64,000 nt of DNA from Castanea sativa (GCF_040712315.1 NC_134022.1:2542001-2606000), one strand, 5' to 3'. Shown: positions 46,224-57,720, counted from the first letter of the stretch. The notes: generated from the letters alone by a model not told the origin. Numbers and translations are program-made.

Positions 46224-47326
46224 TCAGAATCCATCATCAAAAGGAGGTGGCGAAGACGAACGTCTAAGAAGCGCCAAGTCTGCTCGCAAAGCACGGATCT
46301 CGTCTAGAATGTCCACCAAAATCTGACCATGAGTTGCTTGAATGGTCACGATAGACTCCAACGTATGACGAATGTTAAAGTCATCCGAAGTCGATGGTGG
46401 AGGAACATCAGCAGCAGCATCTCCTACAGGATCAGCAGACTCCTCACCAGAAGGAACACATGTAGAAGAAGAAGGGGATACGGTATCAGAAGACTCAACT
46501 CTAGGACGTTTAGAGCTCTCTCTCATCTGAGCAGCCCTTTGCCTAAGAAAAGTGGCACCTATGGGAGTAATAACATGGACGGGCTCAGAAACGGGGAAGT
46601 CAGATAAACCTAAAAACAACAAAATCTTATGAATGAAAATAGGATGAAAAAGAGCATGAGCAGTAGAAGAACTCCTATAAACTTCGTTCAAAGAACGAAG
46701 AAACAGATGAGGAAAACTAATAGGGGCATCTGTAGCAAGAGCATACAAAAATTCACATCGCTCCAAAGGAATGGTGTGCAAATGTGAAATAGGCCACAAG
46801 GAATGACACACTATCCTAAAGAAAAGATAAATAGACTCAGTTAGCTCAGCAGAAGTGATTCGAGGATCAGAACCCCACTGGATAGAAGTACCAGTGATGT
46901 ATGACATGATGTCGTCTAGAGGAGGAGACACATCATAGGGGTAAACAGGATGTTGAACAAGAGGCACCCCAAGAGCATTAGCCACTACCGAAGGGGTAAT
47001 GGTATACTTATCACCACGAATCCAACTCCTCACAAGAGTGCCGGAATCATAGGAGTGAACAGAGAGGGTCGAATAGAACTTTCTAATCAAGATGGCTAGA
47101 GGAGGAGAATCAAAATCCAAAAGAGACAACCAGCCTCGACGCTCAAAGTTTGCCCTAATGGCAGGATCAATCTCATTTGACAGAACCTATGCTCAGCACA
47201 AATCTTTCTCTTAGTGTTAAGGGTCTCAAAAGTCTCTTGGTGCTTCTCACTCAAGAACCTATCACTCTCAAAGGAAGGATCAGAAGTAGAGGTAGATGAC
47301 CTATTGGCTCTAGTCTTCCTAGGCAT
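46224..47326 (-). pseudogene. Extra ORF of the gag-only element (putative plant transposon protein)
   Basis: Starts MPRKTRANRSSTSTSD at 47326. One frameshift near 47180 separates the first 50 codons from the main frame 47129-46224 (SLLDFDSPPLAILIRKFYS, GDKYTITPSVVANALGVPL, ITSAELTESIYLFFRIVCHS, VYRSSSTAHALFHPIF). The N-terminal part is a globular domain found widely in plant transposon-derived proteins; then comes a Ser/Pro-rich linker and a C-terminal likely coiled coil (ILVDILDEIRALRADLALLR). It occupies the place where pol should be. The function is unknown; the relative at 17446-17908 shows the frame is a shared family feature and not a chance ORF. Confidence 0.65.
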
Positions 47327-47392
47327 GGTGCTAGAGTAAGAAACAGTGACACAAGAGAAAGAACACAAACAAAACACAAGGGCAGACTGCAA

Positions 47393-49148
47393 GTTAGCAC
47401 AATAAAAAATCTATATGATGCATGAACAGATAAATGTCACGATGCATGCTCTAATGCAGGGACAACAAGTTCAAATTTTTAAGTTTACAACCACAAAATT
47501 GGCTTGAGAATAGAGTTTAAAACAAAAACTCCAAAATTTTGGAAAACCACTTGTTGAAATATTTACTCAATTATCCAATTGATCATCACACAAGTTAGAT
47601 AACAGTTTAGAATGATCAATTACACTAAACCAACAAGCCAATTTCATCAATCAAACTCAATTTGAACAAAATTCCCAATTCGGATCAAAACAAGCCCTAG
47701 AATTTTCAATTCTTCACAAAACACCAAATTGATCAAATTAAACACCATAGATCATGATTATAGCATTGTATGAAAAAATCCTATTGATCAATTTCAGAAA
47801 ATATAGCTTGAATCATCAAAAACCCCAAAAATGCTTAGGTCCAAAAATCTCCCTTAAATGCATGAATTTATGATTGAAACATGAAATAAAATGCAAAAGA
47901 AAGGATATAAAGGTCTTACCAGCTTTTGGAGAGAAAAACCTTGCAAAAAGAACGGAGGAAAATGACAAAAATTTGATTGAAGCCTTGATCGGATCGTATA
48001 GAGAGAGAAATTTTGAAAAACTTTTTGAAAAGTGAAAAGAACACATGAAAAGAAATCCTTTTTAAAAAGTCTCTACATGATTTTCGATCGATCGAAAAAC
48101 AGATTCGATCGATCGAAAATGCTTCGATTGATCGAAAACTAATCGAACACTAATCGAAATAGACAGAGGCTAACCAAAAATTTAATCACAATTTCGATCG
48201 ATCGAAAAACAGATTCGATCGGTCGAAATTCTGGAAAACACAGTTTTTGAAAAAGAAAAACATGTTTATGTAGAAACGCCTCAAAGCATAGAATATTATG
48301 AATAAAATGCATAAGTATGAGATGAAATGCTCTTCAAAAAACACAAGTTTTGAACCCAATTTCCCAAAATTAAGATTTTCCAGACATTTTCCTTGAATTC
48401 TCAAGCATCAAAACGATTTTGCGAAATACTCAAGGCATTTTCAAACTTGGTTGGCCAGACCAAAAACACACACAATAACATGTACAAAGTTTAGCAAAGA
48501 ATAACTTGTGTAGTGTGTGCAACTAGCAAAAACTTGAGATACATGTGAGGTGATATGTAAGTGAAAATCAGCCACAAAGTCTTCAAAATTCATCACAAAG
48601 AATTTGAGAGAGACTATCACCTAAAGAGTTACATCATATAACTTCCACATCTCCTAGATCATAAGCTTGCAATTATGTGAGTTTCTTGAGTTTGCCTCAT
48701 AATGTACAAACAGATTTTAAGTTTTTTAGAAACTTATTAAATAAAAGCCGGGATAATGTACACACCAATTTTATTTATTTGATTTTGCATTAAGTCCAAT
48801 AATGTACACACCAATTTTAAGCATTTAAATCGAGGCTACACCTTATGTTCTTTTTGTGCATGTGCTACACTTTCTTGAGCACAAAATCTTACGATATGCA
48901 CTAAGGTGTTCATGATTGGCTAGTGAGTAGTGGTAAGATGGTTATTTATGCCTTTCTCAAAAATTTCAAGTCCGACAGTTAAAGATTGGTGACTTCAAGA
49001 TCACGACAAAGTGGTGAAAAACTACAAACATCTTCCCACACAACATGCACTACAAAGATTTAACTAGTAAAGTGCAAGAAATAAGCTCATCCAAGCTAAA
49101 CATGGTACATAGACATGTTACGTGTAAATAAATTGACCAACCTTGTTT
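47393..49148. other. Non-coding internal region of the gag-only element
   Basis: No pol codons on either strand. At 48081-48230 there are five near-identical palindromic sites of the TTTTCGATCGATCGAAAA type. Confidence 0.6.
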
Positions 49149-51022
49149 TCAAAACCAAGAAAATAAATGCAAAACACATTGAGCCTTTTGCATCCGAAGT
49201 CTTTTAGATGCACCTTGAGCATTGGAGTTCTTAGTCATATTAGAATGATTTCCAACTCCAGAATTGGAATAAAGGTTTAGAGCCTTTACCAACTCACTAA
49301 TAAGTACCATAGGATCTTGTGCTTGAGGCACATGTACTTTTGGTTTGTTTGCTCTTGTAGCAGCTTGAAGCTTGTAACAGTTTGGACGAATGTGCCCTGA
49401 CTTTCCACAAAAATGACAAACCCATGCAGACTTATCATGTGTCTTGTTCTTAGAAAGGGTAGACTTCTGAGATTTAGACTCTTTCAGATCAACCCTAATC
49501 TTCTTGAGAGGAGAAACTTCTATGGGTTTGACAACTTCACTAACAACCTCACTCACAGGGGTTCAGAAGAAGATGAAGGAACAAAGATTGTGGAATTAGG
49601 TGCAGACACATTGATGCTTTCTACAAAACCTAAACCAGTTTTGTCGGAATGAGACTTTTGAACACTCAACATCTGATCAAGTTTGGAACTAGCAGACCTA
49701 TTCGTTTGTTCTCTAGCAATAGATAGTTCATGTTCCAAAGATTTAACTTTATAAAAAAAAAACATATTCTCAGTCTTCACATTATTCAAAAGTTCAGTAG
49801 CATCAAACAAATTCACAAGCAAATTTTTCTTATCAAGCTCAAAAGATGCAATTTTCTTTAAGCCTAATTCAACATTCATGGCATCCTTTGCAACAACTTT
49901 GCAAAGTTTATTGTGGGCTTCTTGAAGATCTGCATCCTCAGAGAGTTCTCCATCAGAAGGGTTCTCTTCAACAGTCACACTCTCATTGATTACAGCAGTA
50001 GCAGTGAAAGTAATAAAGTTTCTATCCTCGTCACAGCCAGACTCATCATTAGAAACTTCATCATCACTAAGGGTTACAGCCATAGCCTTACCCTTAGACC
50101 TCAAGAATGTTGGACATTCAGATTTCATATGACCATACCCTTGACATTCAAAACATTGAGGACCCATAGAATTATTTGAAGATTGACCTGCTTTTTCTCT
50201 AGGTTTATCTATTTTGTTAACCTTAGTGAGATCATTCTTCCTAAAATTTCTAGGTTCATCAGTGTTTTTATCTCTTGCCCTTCTGTTGCTATTTCTAAGG
50301 AAATTCCTAAAGTTCTTGGTAAGATAAGCAACCTCTGTAGCAGAGAGTTCATCATCAAATCCACCAACCTCAACATCATCAACAGACTTAAGAGCCATTG
50401 ATTTGAATTTGCTAGTTTTGAGTAGGTCCAACTCATAGGACTGAAGAGATCCTACAAGTTCATCAACAAGGATGGAGTCCACATCCTTGCTCTCAGTGAT
50501 GGCAATCACTTTGGGTCTAAAATTTTCTAGTTAAAGATCTAAGAATCTTCCTAACAATTTTATGTTGATCATAGATTTCACCCAAGTTGTAAGCAAAATT
50601 AACAATGTCATTTAGTTTAGCATAGAATTCATCAAAAGATTCATTATCAGACATCTTAATGCTTTCAAACCTAGTTGTTAATTGTTGCAACTTATTGATC
50701 TTAACTGCCTTTGTGCCTTCATGCACAGTCTGGAGGATATTTCAAGCAGTGTGAGCAACCTCAAAATTAGAGATTCTCTTAAATTCCTCCATGGAAACAG
50801 TATTAAAGATAGCATTCATAGCTTTGCTATTGAAGGCTGCTGCTTCTTTCTGAGAAGTTTGCCACTCACTCACAAGAGTAGTGGGCTTCTCCCATCCGTA
50901 TTCAACAGAGTTCCAGACTTTCTCATTTATGGATTTCAGGAAAGTTTTCATCCTTACTTTCTAGTAAGCATAATTATTCTCATCAAAGTGAGGAGGAATA
51001 ACAAGAGAGTGTCTGTGTTCCA
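49149..51022 (-). pseudogene. Copia-type Gag (UBN2) with two zinc knuckles, broken
   Basis: From MEHRHSLVIPPHFDENNYA at 51022 the minus strand gives a UBN2-type gag (FDEFYAKLNDIVNFAYNLGE, KILRSLTRKF), then a linker rich in acidic residues, a first CCHC knuckle (CFECQGYGHMKSEC, about 50150) and a second (CHFCGKSGHIRPNC, about 49420). Breaks: stop codons replacing tryptophan near 50958 and 50741, a frameshift near 50515 (ATTTTAGACC) and another near 49555. The two TGG changes are consistent with cytosine deamination on the other strand. After the second knuckle the frame ends at 49149 where protease/integrase would normally begin. Confidence 0.8.
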
Positions 51023-51080
51023 TGACAACAAGGGTCAAGGATTAGCTCAGAGATCAAAAGATCTACACACAAGAACTACC

Positions 51081-51093
51081 TGCTCTGATACCA
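51081..51093 (-). promoter_or_regulatory. Primer-binding site (initiator tRNA-Met type)
   Basis: Minus strand TGGTATCAGAGCA, two bases inside the 5' LTR end, the classic Copia PBS. Confidence 0.9.
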
Positions 51094-51095
51094 CT

Positions 51096-51945
51096 TGTAG
51101 AGTTTATTTAGACCCCTTAAACCACAATTGGATTAACTTAGTTAATAAGCCAAGTTATTACTTAGTCCAAATTCTAGATCTATGTTAACACAATCATATA
51201 ATCACATCAAAGTAAAGTGCGGAATATAAAAACACAAAGATATGATGACCTAGGAAAATCAAACCGGTAAAAAACCTAGGGAGGATTTAGCCTAGCTATC
51301 CTCAAGGTAAACCTGAATCCACTATGAAAGAATCAAACTTGTATAATAGCGACTTAGACCACTAACATCCTATTGCTACCCACCAGTAGAACTTACTAAC
51401 ACGACCATGTGCAAGCTCCGAGACCACAAACTTCTTCTTTCTTAGATTCTCCAGCAAGTACAAGCACAAGCACTCCCGCTTGTATATCTTTAAGCTCTTA
51501 TGACAACAACTGAATGATCATCAAATTCTTGAAGAAATCTCCTTCTTGATAATCCCAAGCTTGTGTGAAGGCAAGCACCTCTCAGATCTCACAAGAGATT
51601 CACACAAACAGCAATATGAACAACCTTAAAAACGTGACTAGGGTTTGCCTTTTATACCTAGGGCAAAACATAAAACCCTACACGTCATATAGGCTTAGGG
51701 CTGAGTTGGAAATTCTGTAGAAAAAACAATCTGCATGACTTTCGATTGGTCGAGTCTAATTCTCGATCGATCGAGTCAGACAGAAATGCACAGTAACTTC
51801 TGCAGTTAACTCGATTCCAACTTTACATAAATCACATACTTTAAACAAGTCTAAAACATAATTAGACACCTGTTTTGATTATGGTTTGCCAACAATACAT
51901 ATTAGAGTTCTAATACATTAGTTCCTAAGTACTTAGAACCTAATA
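51096..51945 (-). repeat. 5' LTR of the gag-only element
   Basis: 850 bp. The outer end reads TATTAGG instead of TGTTAGG (one mutation), which is why the TSD CATAA directly follows position 51945. TATA box on the minus strand at 51650-51657 (TATAAAAG). Confidence 0.9.
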
Positions 51946-52168
51946 CATAACAATCAAGGTGTTAACATGAGCTTTTTAAGTTGACAGGTTTTGGCCTTGT
52001 GCCTAATCTTGTTTTCATGAATGCTCTAGATAATCACTCCAAATTTTATAGAAAGTGGCACCTCTTCCTATAAGGGGCAACAAATATATCAATACTAATG
52101 GGAATTATAACCCATTTATTCACATAAATAATATACACATTTATGTGATGGTGAGAATTTGTAGATAG

Positions 52169-52210
52169 AGATTAAAGTTTTTTTTTGAGGGGGAAATAAA
52201 GATTAAAGTT
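52169..52210 (-). repeat. Micro-insertion of a retroposon tail with TSD
   Basis: The insert 52180-52199 (T run, GAGGGGGAAATAA, 20 nt) is flanked by 11-bp copies of AGATTAAAGTT, in the fifth tandem unit. Confidence 0.65.
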
Positions 52211-52394
52211 AAATGCAAGAATCCAAATCTCCATAAAAATTAAAACTTATACCTTTTTATCTACCACAAGATTAACTACAAATAAATTTCATTATAATGA
52301 GAATTAAACAATTTATTTATAATTAATAAGTTTCTTTTTATAGGAATATGAAGGGAAATATAAATCGCGGAACAAATAAAATTTAATTTGTGGG

Positions 52395-52402
52395 TATATA
52401 AA
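52395..52402 (+). promoter_or_regulatory. Probable TATA box of the Neprosin gene
   Basis: TATATAAA, 47 bp before the ATG. It lies in the last tandem unit at the position where earlier units have GTATATAATGGTC. Confidence 0.5.
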
Positions 52403-52448
52403 TGACAATAGACATGGTTTGTGGTATAGGGGTATAGATCACATACTG

Positions 52449-55190
52449 ATGGCCAAAATGGTTGTCTTACTGGTTTTGTTCACATTTTTTCTCTCTTTTA
52501 TCAATAAAGAGGTTGGTTGCAAGAGAATATATCGAGAAGATCACATGGAGTTGAAAAGGCAACCTAAGCTTTTACATAAGTTCGCCAAGAAAACTATTCG
52601 GGTGAGATCAATATTTCTATTCATGTGTATGTGTGTATATATTTATGTTGAAGAAATGTTGCAGCTATTATATTGACAAAATGATTTTCTGATTTGTAGA
52701 CAAAGTATGGCGATACATATGATTGCATAAGAATCAATGAACAACACTTCAATTATCGTTCACTCAAGAACCTTACTTATGATTTTCCAGTAAACTTCTA
52801 TTACTATGTCACATTTTTCTTACTTTTTAGTCTTTTTTTTATTATTATTTTTATTTATATATATAAAAGTAACACTTACTTCAATATTGAATTAATTAAT
52901 GTACAGGTGAGATCTACCTCCAACCCTAAAGGAATTAGAGACCAAAAGTCTTCATCACTATTTAACCCGTCTAATTTTTGGCTAAATGGGAAAGGTTGTC
53001 CAGATGGTATGGTTCCCATTAAGAGATATACAGAGGATGATCTCAAAAGGGCAAAATTAGCTACAGAGATACATAACTCAAAATATAAACCGCTCACTGT
53101 TGATAGACCTGGTACTCATGTGAGTTATCATTACTACAGTCTAATTTATTTATTTTTATTTCATACATTTGCATATATTTTTGTGTTATTGTAGTAGTTG
53201 GTTCATTTTTTGTATATTATTTTCTTTTGATAGGAAAATAAATATCTAATTGTGTGAATTATTTTCTTTCCCCCCTGTAAGTTTTAACTAATACACCCCA
53301 ACCCAATCCAATACCATATTAATTATTTCAAAGGTCCAATGAATATGTGATTGATTATTTTGTGATGTGAACAAATTTGATAATTTTTGGGATAAAAGAG
53401 GAGAGAAAAGGGAGAGAATACATGAGAGTGTATGTAGTTCTTATCAACACACAAGGAACAAAAGCAGAAAGTGATACAATGTCTCATTCACTTAACTTAA
53501 TAATACACTACAATTTTACTCCAAAAAAAATAATAATAATAATACACTACAATGGTTTTCTAGCACTGATATCGGTCAGGTTTGGTCGAGTTGAAGGGGG
53601 AGTTTCTCAGTTTTGCTAGATTTAAAACCAATACAGACTAATACATTAACAAAACTGTACCAAACTAACCATGAAAGCCACGGTTCGGCGTGATTAGTTT
53701 TTTCAGTTTCCTTACATCATCTATTTTCATAGCAAAAAGAGTAGGTTGCACCATTACCTCTCCTTAGAAATCAATCTTTTGATTCATTAGCCAATCTCAT
53801 AATTTTCTTTAACAATCAATGACATGATATTGTCTTCAATGAATTTAAAAAATCTCATGGTATTCTTCGGCTTTAAATATATTGATTTGATCTTCAATGA
53901 CATGCAAATATATTTATAGTTTCCTACAAATTTAGCATATAATACACCCAAAAAAAAAAAAAAAACGAGTTTGCTGTTAATATGGTGTGATTGATGATTA
54001 GTAATTTGGCTTGGAGTGCATAAGCACACAATACTAAATGTGCAAATAGAGTTGGAGGAGTAATACTAAGAATAATCACACATTTTCCTTTAAGAATAAT
54101 TTTCATATGATTGCTTTAAAATGTTATATATTTATTCTCAGTATGCTATAGTGCGGACAAAAAATACAAACATCGTGTACCATGGAGGTTCTGCAATTAT
54201 CAGCATATATAACCCAAAAGTTGAAGGAACTCAATATAGTTCTGCCCGCATAAAGGTTATTAATGGTCCAGAGAGCATAGAAGTTGGATGGACAGTAAGT
54301 GACAGAGGAAACAAGTTTACAATATGTATTTATATATGTATATGAGCTTGTTAAATCTAATACTCATTTCTTTTTGTATTAGGTAAATCCAACCTTGTAC
54401 AACGATACTCAAACCCGACTATACACATTTACAAAAGTAATTACTATATTTTTCCTATTCATATGTTGTTCTATTAATTATGTTATAAACTGTGGTATTT
54501 ACCTACCTTTTAATATTGATGTTTCCATCTACAGACGTCTAGTTCCTCATGCTTCGATACATTATGTAATTCACTAATTCCTGTGAGGACAGATATTCCT
54601 CTCGGCATGCCTTTAGAGTCAATTTCAACGCCAGAACAGCAATTTGACTTGCAATTAATGCTTTTTTGGGTAAATAAATAGATACATGTGTTTATATAGA
54701 TGTGCGTGTGTGTTTCTTTGGTACTACCCTCTTTGTGCATCAAGTATGATACAAAAAAAGCACATAATTTGTTCTTACTTCCTGTGTTTGTGTTTTTTCT
54801 CTTGAATGATAGGATTCTAGCAATGGAAACTGGTTTCTAAAATTTGGTCAAGATGAAACTGTAATTGGATTTTGGCCAAAAAATGTATTCACTGCTTTAG
54901 GAGACGGTGCTAATTACGTTGAATGGGGAGGAGAGGTTTTTAGTCCTCCAGATGTGCCTAGCCCTCCCATGGGCTCTGATAGAAACTTACAACAAGACAT
55001 CAAATATGATGCATATTGCAAGAAAATTAAAACAATTAATGAGACTGATTATGTTGTGAACGCTGTTGATACCGAAAAACTTTCTGACATCAAACCATAT
55101 TATGACGTTTTTGATGAAGGAATAACAGGTTCAGCTGATTTTCAACACCTAATATTGTTTGGGGGTGTGGGTGGTTATACAGGGGATTAA
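52449..55190 (+). CDS. Neprosin-family secreted glutamic peptidase-like protein, seven exons
   Basis: Exons 52449-52601, 52700-52789, 52907-53119, 54142-54294, 54383-54436, 54535-54669 and 54813-55190, all phase 0 with GT-AG introns, give 391 residues with no interruption, the usual length for the family. Residues 1-24 are a signal peptide (MAKMVVLLVLFTFFLSFINK). Residues about 35-115 match the N-terminal activation domain (DUF4409: CIRINEQHFNYRSLKN, IPIKRY-like MVPIKRYTEDDLKRAK). Residues 150-390 are the Neprosin domain (DUF239): YHGGSAIISIYNPKV, IEVGWTVNPTLYNDTQTRLY, CFDTLCNSLIPV, NWFLKFGQDETVIGFWP, YVEWGGEVFSP. Glu199 (in IEVGW) and Glu303 (in VEWGGE) occupy the places of the two catalytic glutamates of Nepenthes neprosin, so activity is plausible. 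The start at 52449 is chosen because it gives the signal peptide and follows a TATA box by 47 bp. It is the only complete host gene seen. AATAAA at 55254 may be its polyadenylation signal. Confidence 0.88.
53498..53553 (+). repeat. Micro-insertion of a retroposon tail with 17-bp TSD
   Basis: The 22-nt insert 53515-53536 (TTTACTCC, A run, TAATAA) is flanked by perfect copies of TAATAATACACTACAAT (53498-53514, 53537-53553). It lies in intron 3 of the Neprosin gene. Confidence 0.8.
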
Positions 55191-55989
55191 GATTTCTAAG
55201 TTTTCTTTTGGTTCAGTGCATGTATTCTTATCAAATCATTTAAGATTTTTATCAATAAATTTCACATTTTATGATCTTAATTGCCATTGTTCATCTCTGT
55301 TTTGTAACTCTCATGTGTATCATTATTATTGTCATTGTACATAGGTATTAGCCCGATCCATTCAAAAATTGGCAAGATCATGTTGTTAATAACCATGTTT
55401 GTGGTTTCCTTAATCTCTTATTTCTTTGTTACAACGTCAAAAAAGCGTTTGTGACATAATTTTTATTTATGTAAAAAGTCTTTACATTAGAACCTGTTCC
55501 TTTTCTTAAACAGCTGTACCAGAACAATCAAACACAGTCAGCAATTTATGTTTGTAGTCTGCAATTTCCTACATGTGTAAGTGTATAATAAAACCTTGTA
55601 ACCAAATAACTCACAGCCCAACTCTAAATTCCTTCACATGAAGTTGTCATCAACGTCAAGCAATCCAGTCCCTCTTCCTCTTGGAACAAGTTGTGGGATT
55701 TGAAGGATTTTCTGAGTGAGAAATCCATGTGATTGAAATTTAATTAATGGAATATTTTTGGGAATAAAATCAGTAGATAAATAAATACTAATATTTTGTG
55801 AGTGCGTTTACTGTGCACGAGGTCTTGATCTCAATTTAAATAACCACTGTGACAACTCATCAACAATATCTCCTCTGCCATGAGAATTGGGGTTTCAAAG
55901 GAACCATATTTTAGATATTCAAGTTTAATTTTTTGTGGGTTTTGGTAATTTATTCAATTTTAAATCATATTAAAATTGAATTAAAAAAT
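55191..55989. other. 3' flank of the Neprosin gene
   Basis: Untranslated and intergenic DNA. At 55915-55950 it contains one arm of the hairpin at 41652-41704 with the same right flank. A 12-bp inverted repeat (ATTCAATTTTAA) surrounds 55952-55981. Confidence 0.5.
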
Positions 55990-57043
55990 AGGACCGGCAT
56001 GTCGTGAATATGCAACTTCCATGTTTACTGCACGAAAGATGGCATTGGCATATGAGAGGTTATTCCTTTGTATCCAAAATGAATCCTTTTGTACCTATCC
56101 CAGGTTATTGCATGCCCTATTTTTGGCTTCGTTTTGGAGTAAATAATATAATATATATTATTGGTTTTCAAAATCAAATCCTAATTATACAGTTTTTCTT
56201 GTTGTACCAATTAATTAAGATTCATATTATTAAACATAAAGAAATTTCACAATTGGTTTTCTTATATTTGTACTTTTGAAAGCAAGCCCCACAACATTGG
56301 CTATGCAATCACTTGTCCAAATTTTCAGTTATACTATTTAAAAAATTATCAAGTCAAAAATACTATCTAAGATGTTCCTCCATTGTGCAATAATGTCTAA
56401 AATGCTATCCATTAACTGTGCAGTATATTATCCAAAATACTATCCAAAAGAGATTTTCATCATACTTCAAAATTTTTTAGCAGAGCCCTAAAAAAGAGAG
56501 AACAATATTAGAGGGAAAAAGCAATAAACAAAAGCACATATTAGGGTAATAACAGCATTGTATGATGATGAAGTTTTCTGCCAAAATGAAAGATGGTGAA
56601 CAACAAACAGTTATGACACAAGGTTATGACAATGCCTTTGCCTTTGAATAAATGAGATCATCATGGGCTCTACCCAATGCTTTTGCACTCAAAAGCATTG
56701 CACAGAAAAGAAACTGTGGGAGATAGGTAATCAAAAAATTCTTTGTATTTGAAATCAATTCTGAGATAATTAGAGGGGGAGAGAAAGGGGGGGGGGGGAG
56801 GGGGACTGGAAACGTAAAAGAACCAAAGTAAATGATAATGGTTGTCAATAGGGCCATATCCAATTTTGAGTGTACTTCTCAAATACAAACCAAAATGAGT
56901 ATATATGCTTCTAGTATGTTAAAAACATACCACAAAAATCAACTAAAACAGCCATATTTCTCTTGCAAAGGCTATCATGCATATGCAAGGATAGCCTGAT
57001 AGGGGATCATATATGCAGATTAGAAGTTTGTTTCCATGAAAGG
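55990..57043 (+). repeat. Dispersed duplication, copy B (GT4 gene end and 3' flank)
   Basis: Matches 3403-4439 from GGCATGTCGTGAATATGC to TTCCATGAAAGG. The coding part (CREYATSMFTARKMALAYER) lacks everything before it, so it is only a tail. The right end is exactly the start of LTR debris (TGATGATG at 57044). Differences include small indels and a shortened G run (12 versus 17). Confidence 0.85.
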
Positions 57044-57720
57044 TGATGATGCCGAAAATCGTTAGTAGGCTGCATAGTTCTTACTTGCTCACGACAACAC
57101 CTGCACAACACCAAGAAAGAAAAAGACCTCAAGAGGGTACCGGTGTGGTACCAACCAAATACCCTCCGAATGTTAAGTTAGAGAGATTGTCACAACTCTG
57201 GAGTGCTAGAGCTGGGATGAATTATGCGTACCTGTTTTTTGTAGGTTATGACCTTTTTATAGTGATGAGGAACCGACCTTGGTTCCTTGGAGAAGAGGAA
57301 TATTTCCTTATAAAGAAAATCTTCATAAATGCACATGATTTTAGGGACCCTTTCCATATAAGGGTTTTATTGACTAGGATTAAGCGTGGTTCACAAGTCA
57401 TTATTATTCGAAATGTCCTTGGAAATCACGTAAGCCATGTCATCACCATGTGTGTTTGGTCCCGTCAACCTTAGTGTTCGTCTAGGGGGCTATCTGTCCT
57501 TTTCAGGCGAACTGTCCTTCTTGGAATCTCCTGTACACTAGAGGTGATCTGTCCCAACACACTATCCATCCACTATTTATGGGATTTGTCATTGCATGAC
57601 TTAATCTGTCATCCCATTGTGGGTTTTGCAAGTTTCGACCGTCCACTTTACTTTTACCCTCTTCAGCTACCTCCTCACTCCATGGATCTGTCGCTTCTCA
57701 CAGATCCATGAAGTGACGGT
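57044..57720 (-). repeat. Diverged Tat-family LTR, inverted
   Basis: Starts TGATGATG, the reverse complement of the CATCATCA end of the 28028-38146 LTRs, and follows their order in reverse (GAGGGTACCGGTGTGGTACC, CCCTCCGAATGTTAAG, a reversed TATA box in TTTTTATAGTGATGAGG). Its inner end is indistinct. Confidence 0.75.

Larger units (their letters stand above)
44876..51945 (-). mobile_element. Copia-like LTR element with gag but no pol (non-autonomous)
   Basis: 7,070 bp bounded by the TSD CATAA (44871-44875, 51946-51950) with LTRs of 850 bp (5') and 832 bp (3'). The PBS is complementary to initiator tRNA-Met, and the polypurine tract lies at the 3' LTR. Reading on the minus strand: UBN2-type gag (51022-49149), 1.75 kb of AT-rich non-coding DNA, and an extra ORF (47326-46224). 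No protease, integrase, RT or RNase H motif appears on either strand. It therefore resembles a TR-GAG type element that must borrow pol. A truncated relative in the opposite orientation is at 17402-19118. Confidence 0.9.
41990..52430 (+). repeat. Array of five ~600-bp tandem repeats upstream of the Neprosin gene
   Basis: The marker CAATCAAGGTGTT occurs at 42235, 42838, 43525, 44300 and 51951. After subtracting the insertions inside the array (69 bp plus TSD, 192-bp MITE plus TSD, 7,070-bp LTR element plus TSD) the spacing is 603, 604, 574 and 576 bp. Every unit has the order AACTAAATTTAATGTGTGC, TATATAATGGTC-like TATA words, CAATCAAGGTG, TCACTCCAAATTT, GACACCAAAGATATATCAAT, CCATAAAAATTAAAACTT, TGCCAACGTGATATTTC and TAGGAATATGAAG. 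The last unit runs into the gene at 52449. Confidence 0.9.
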
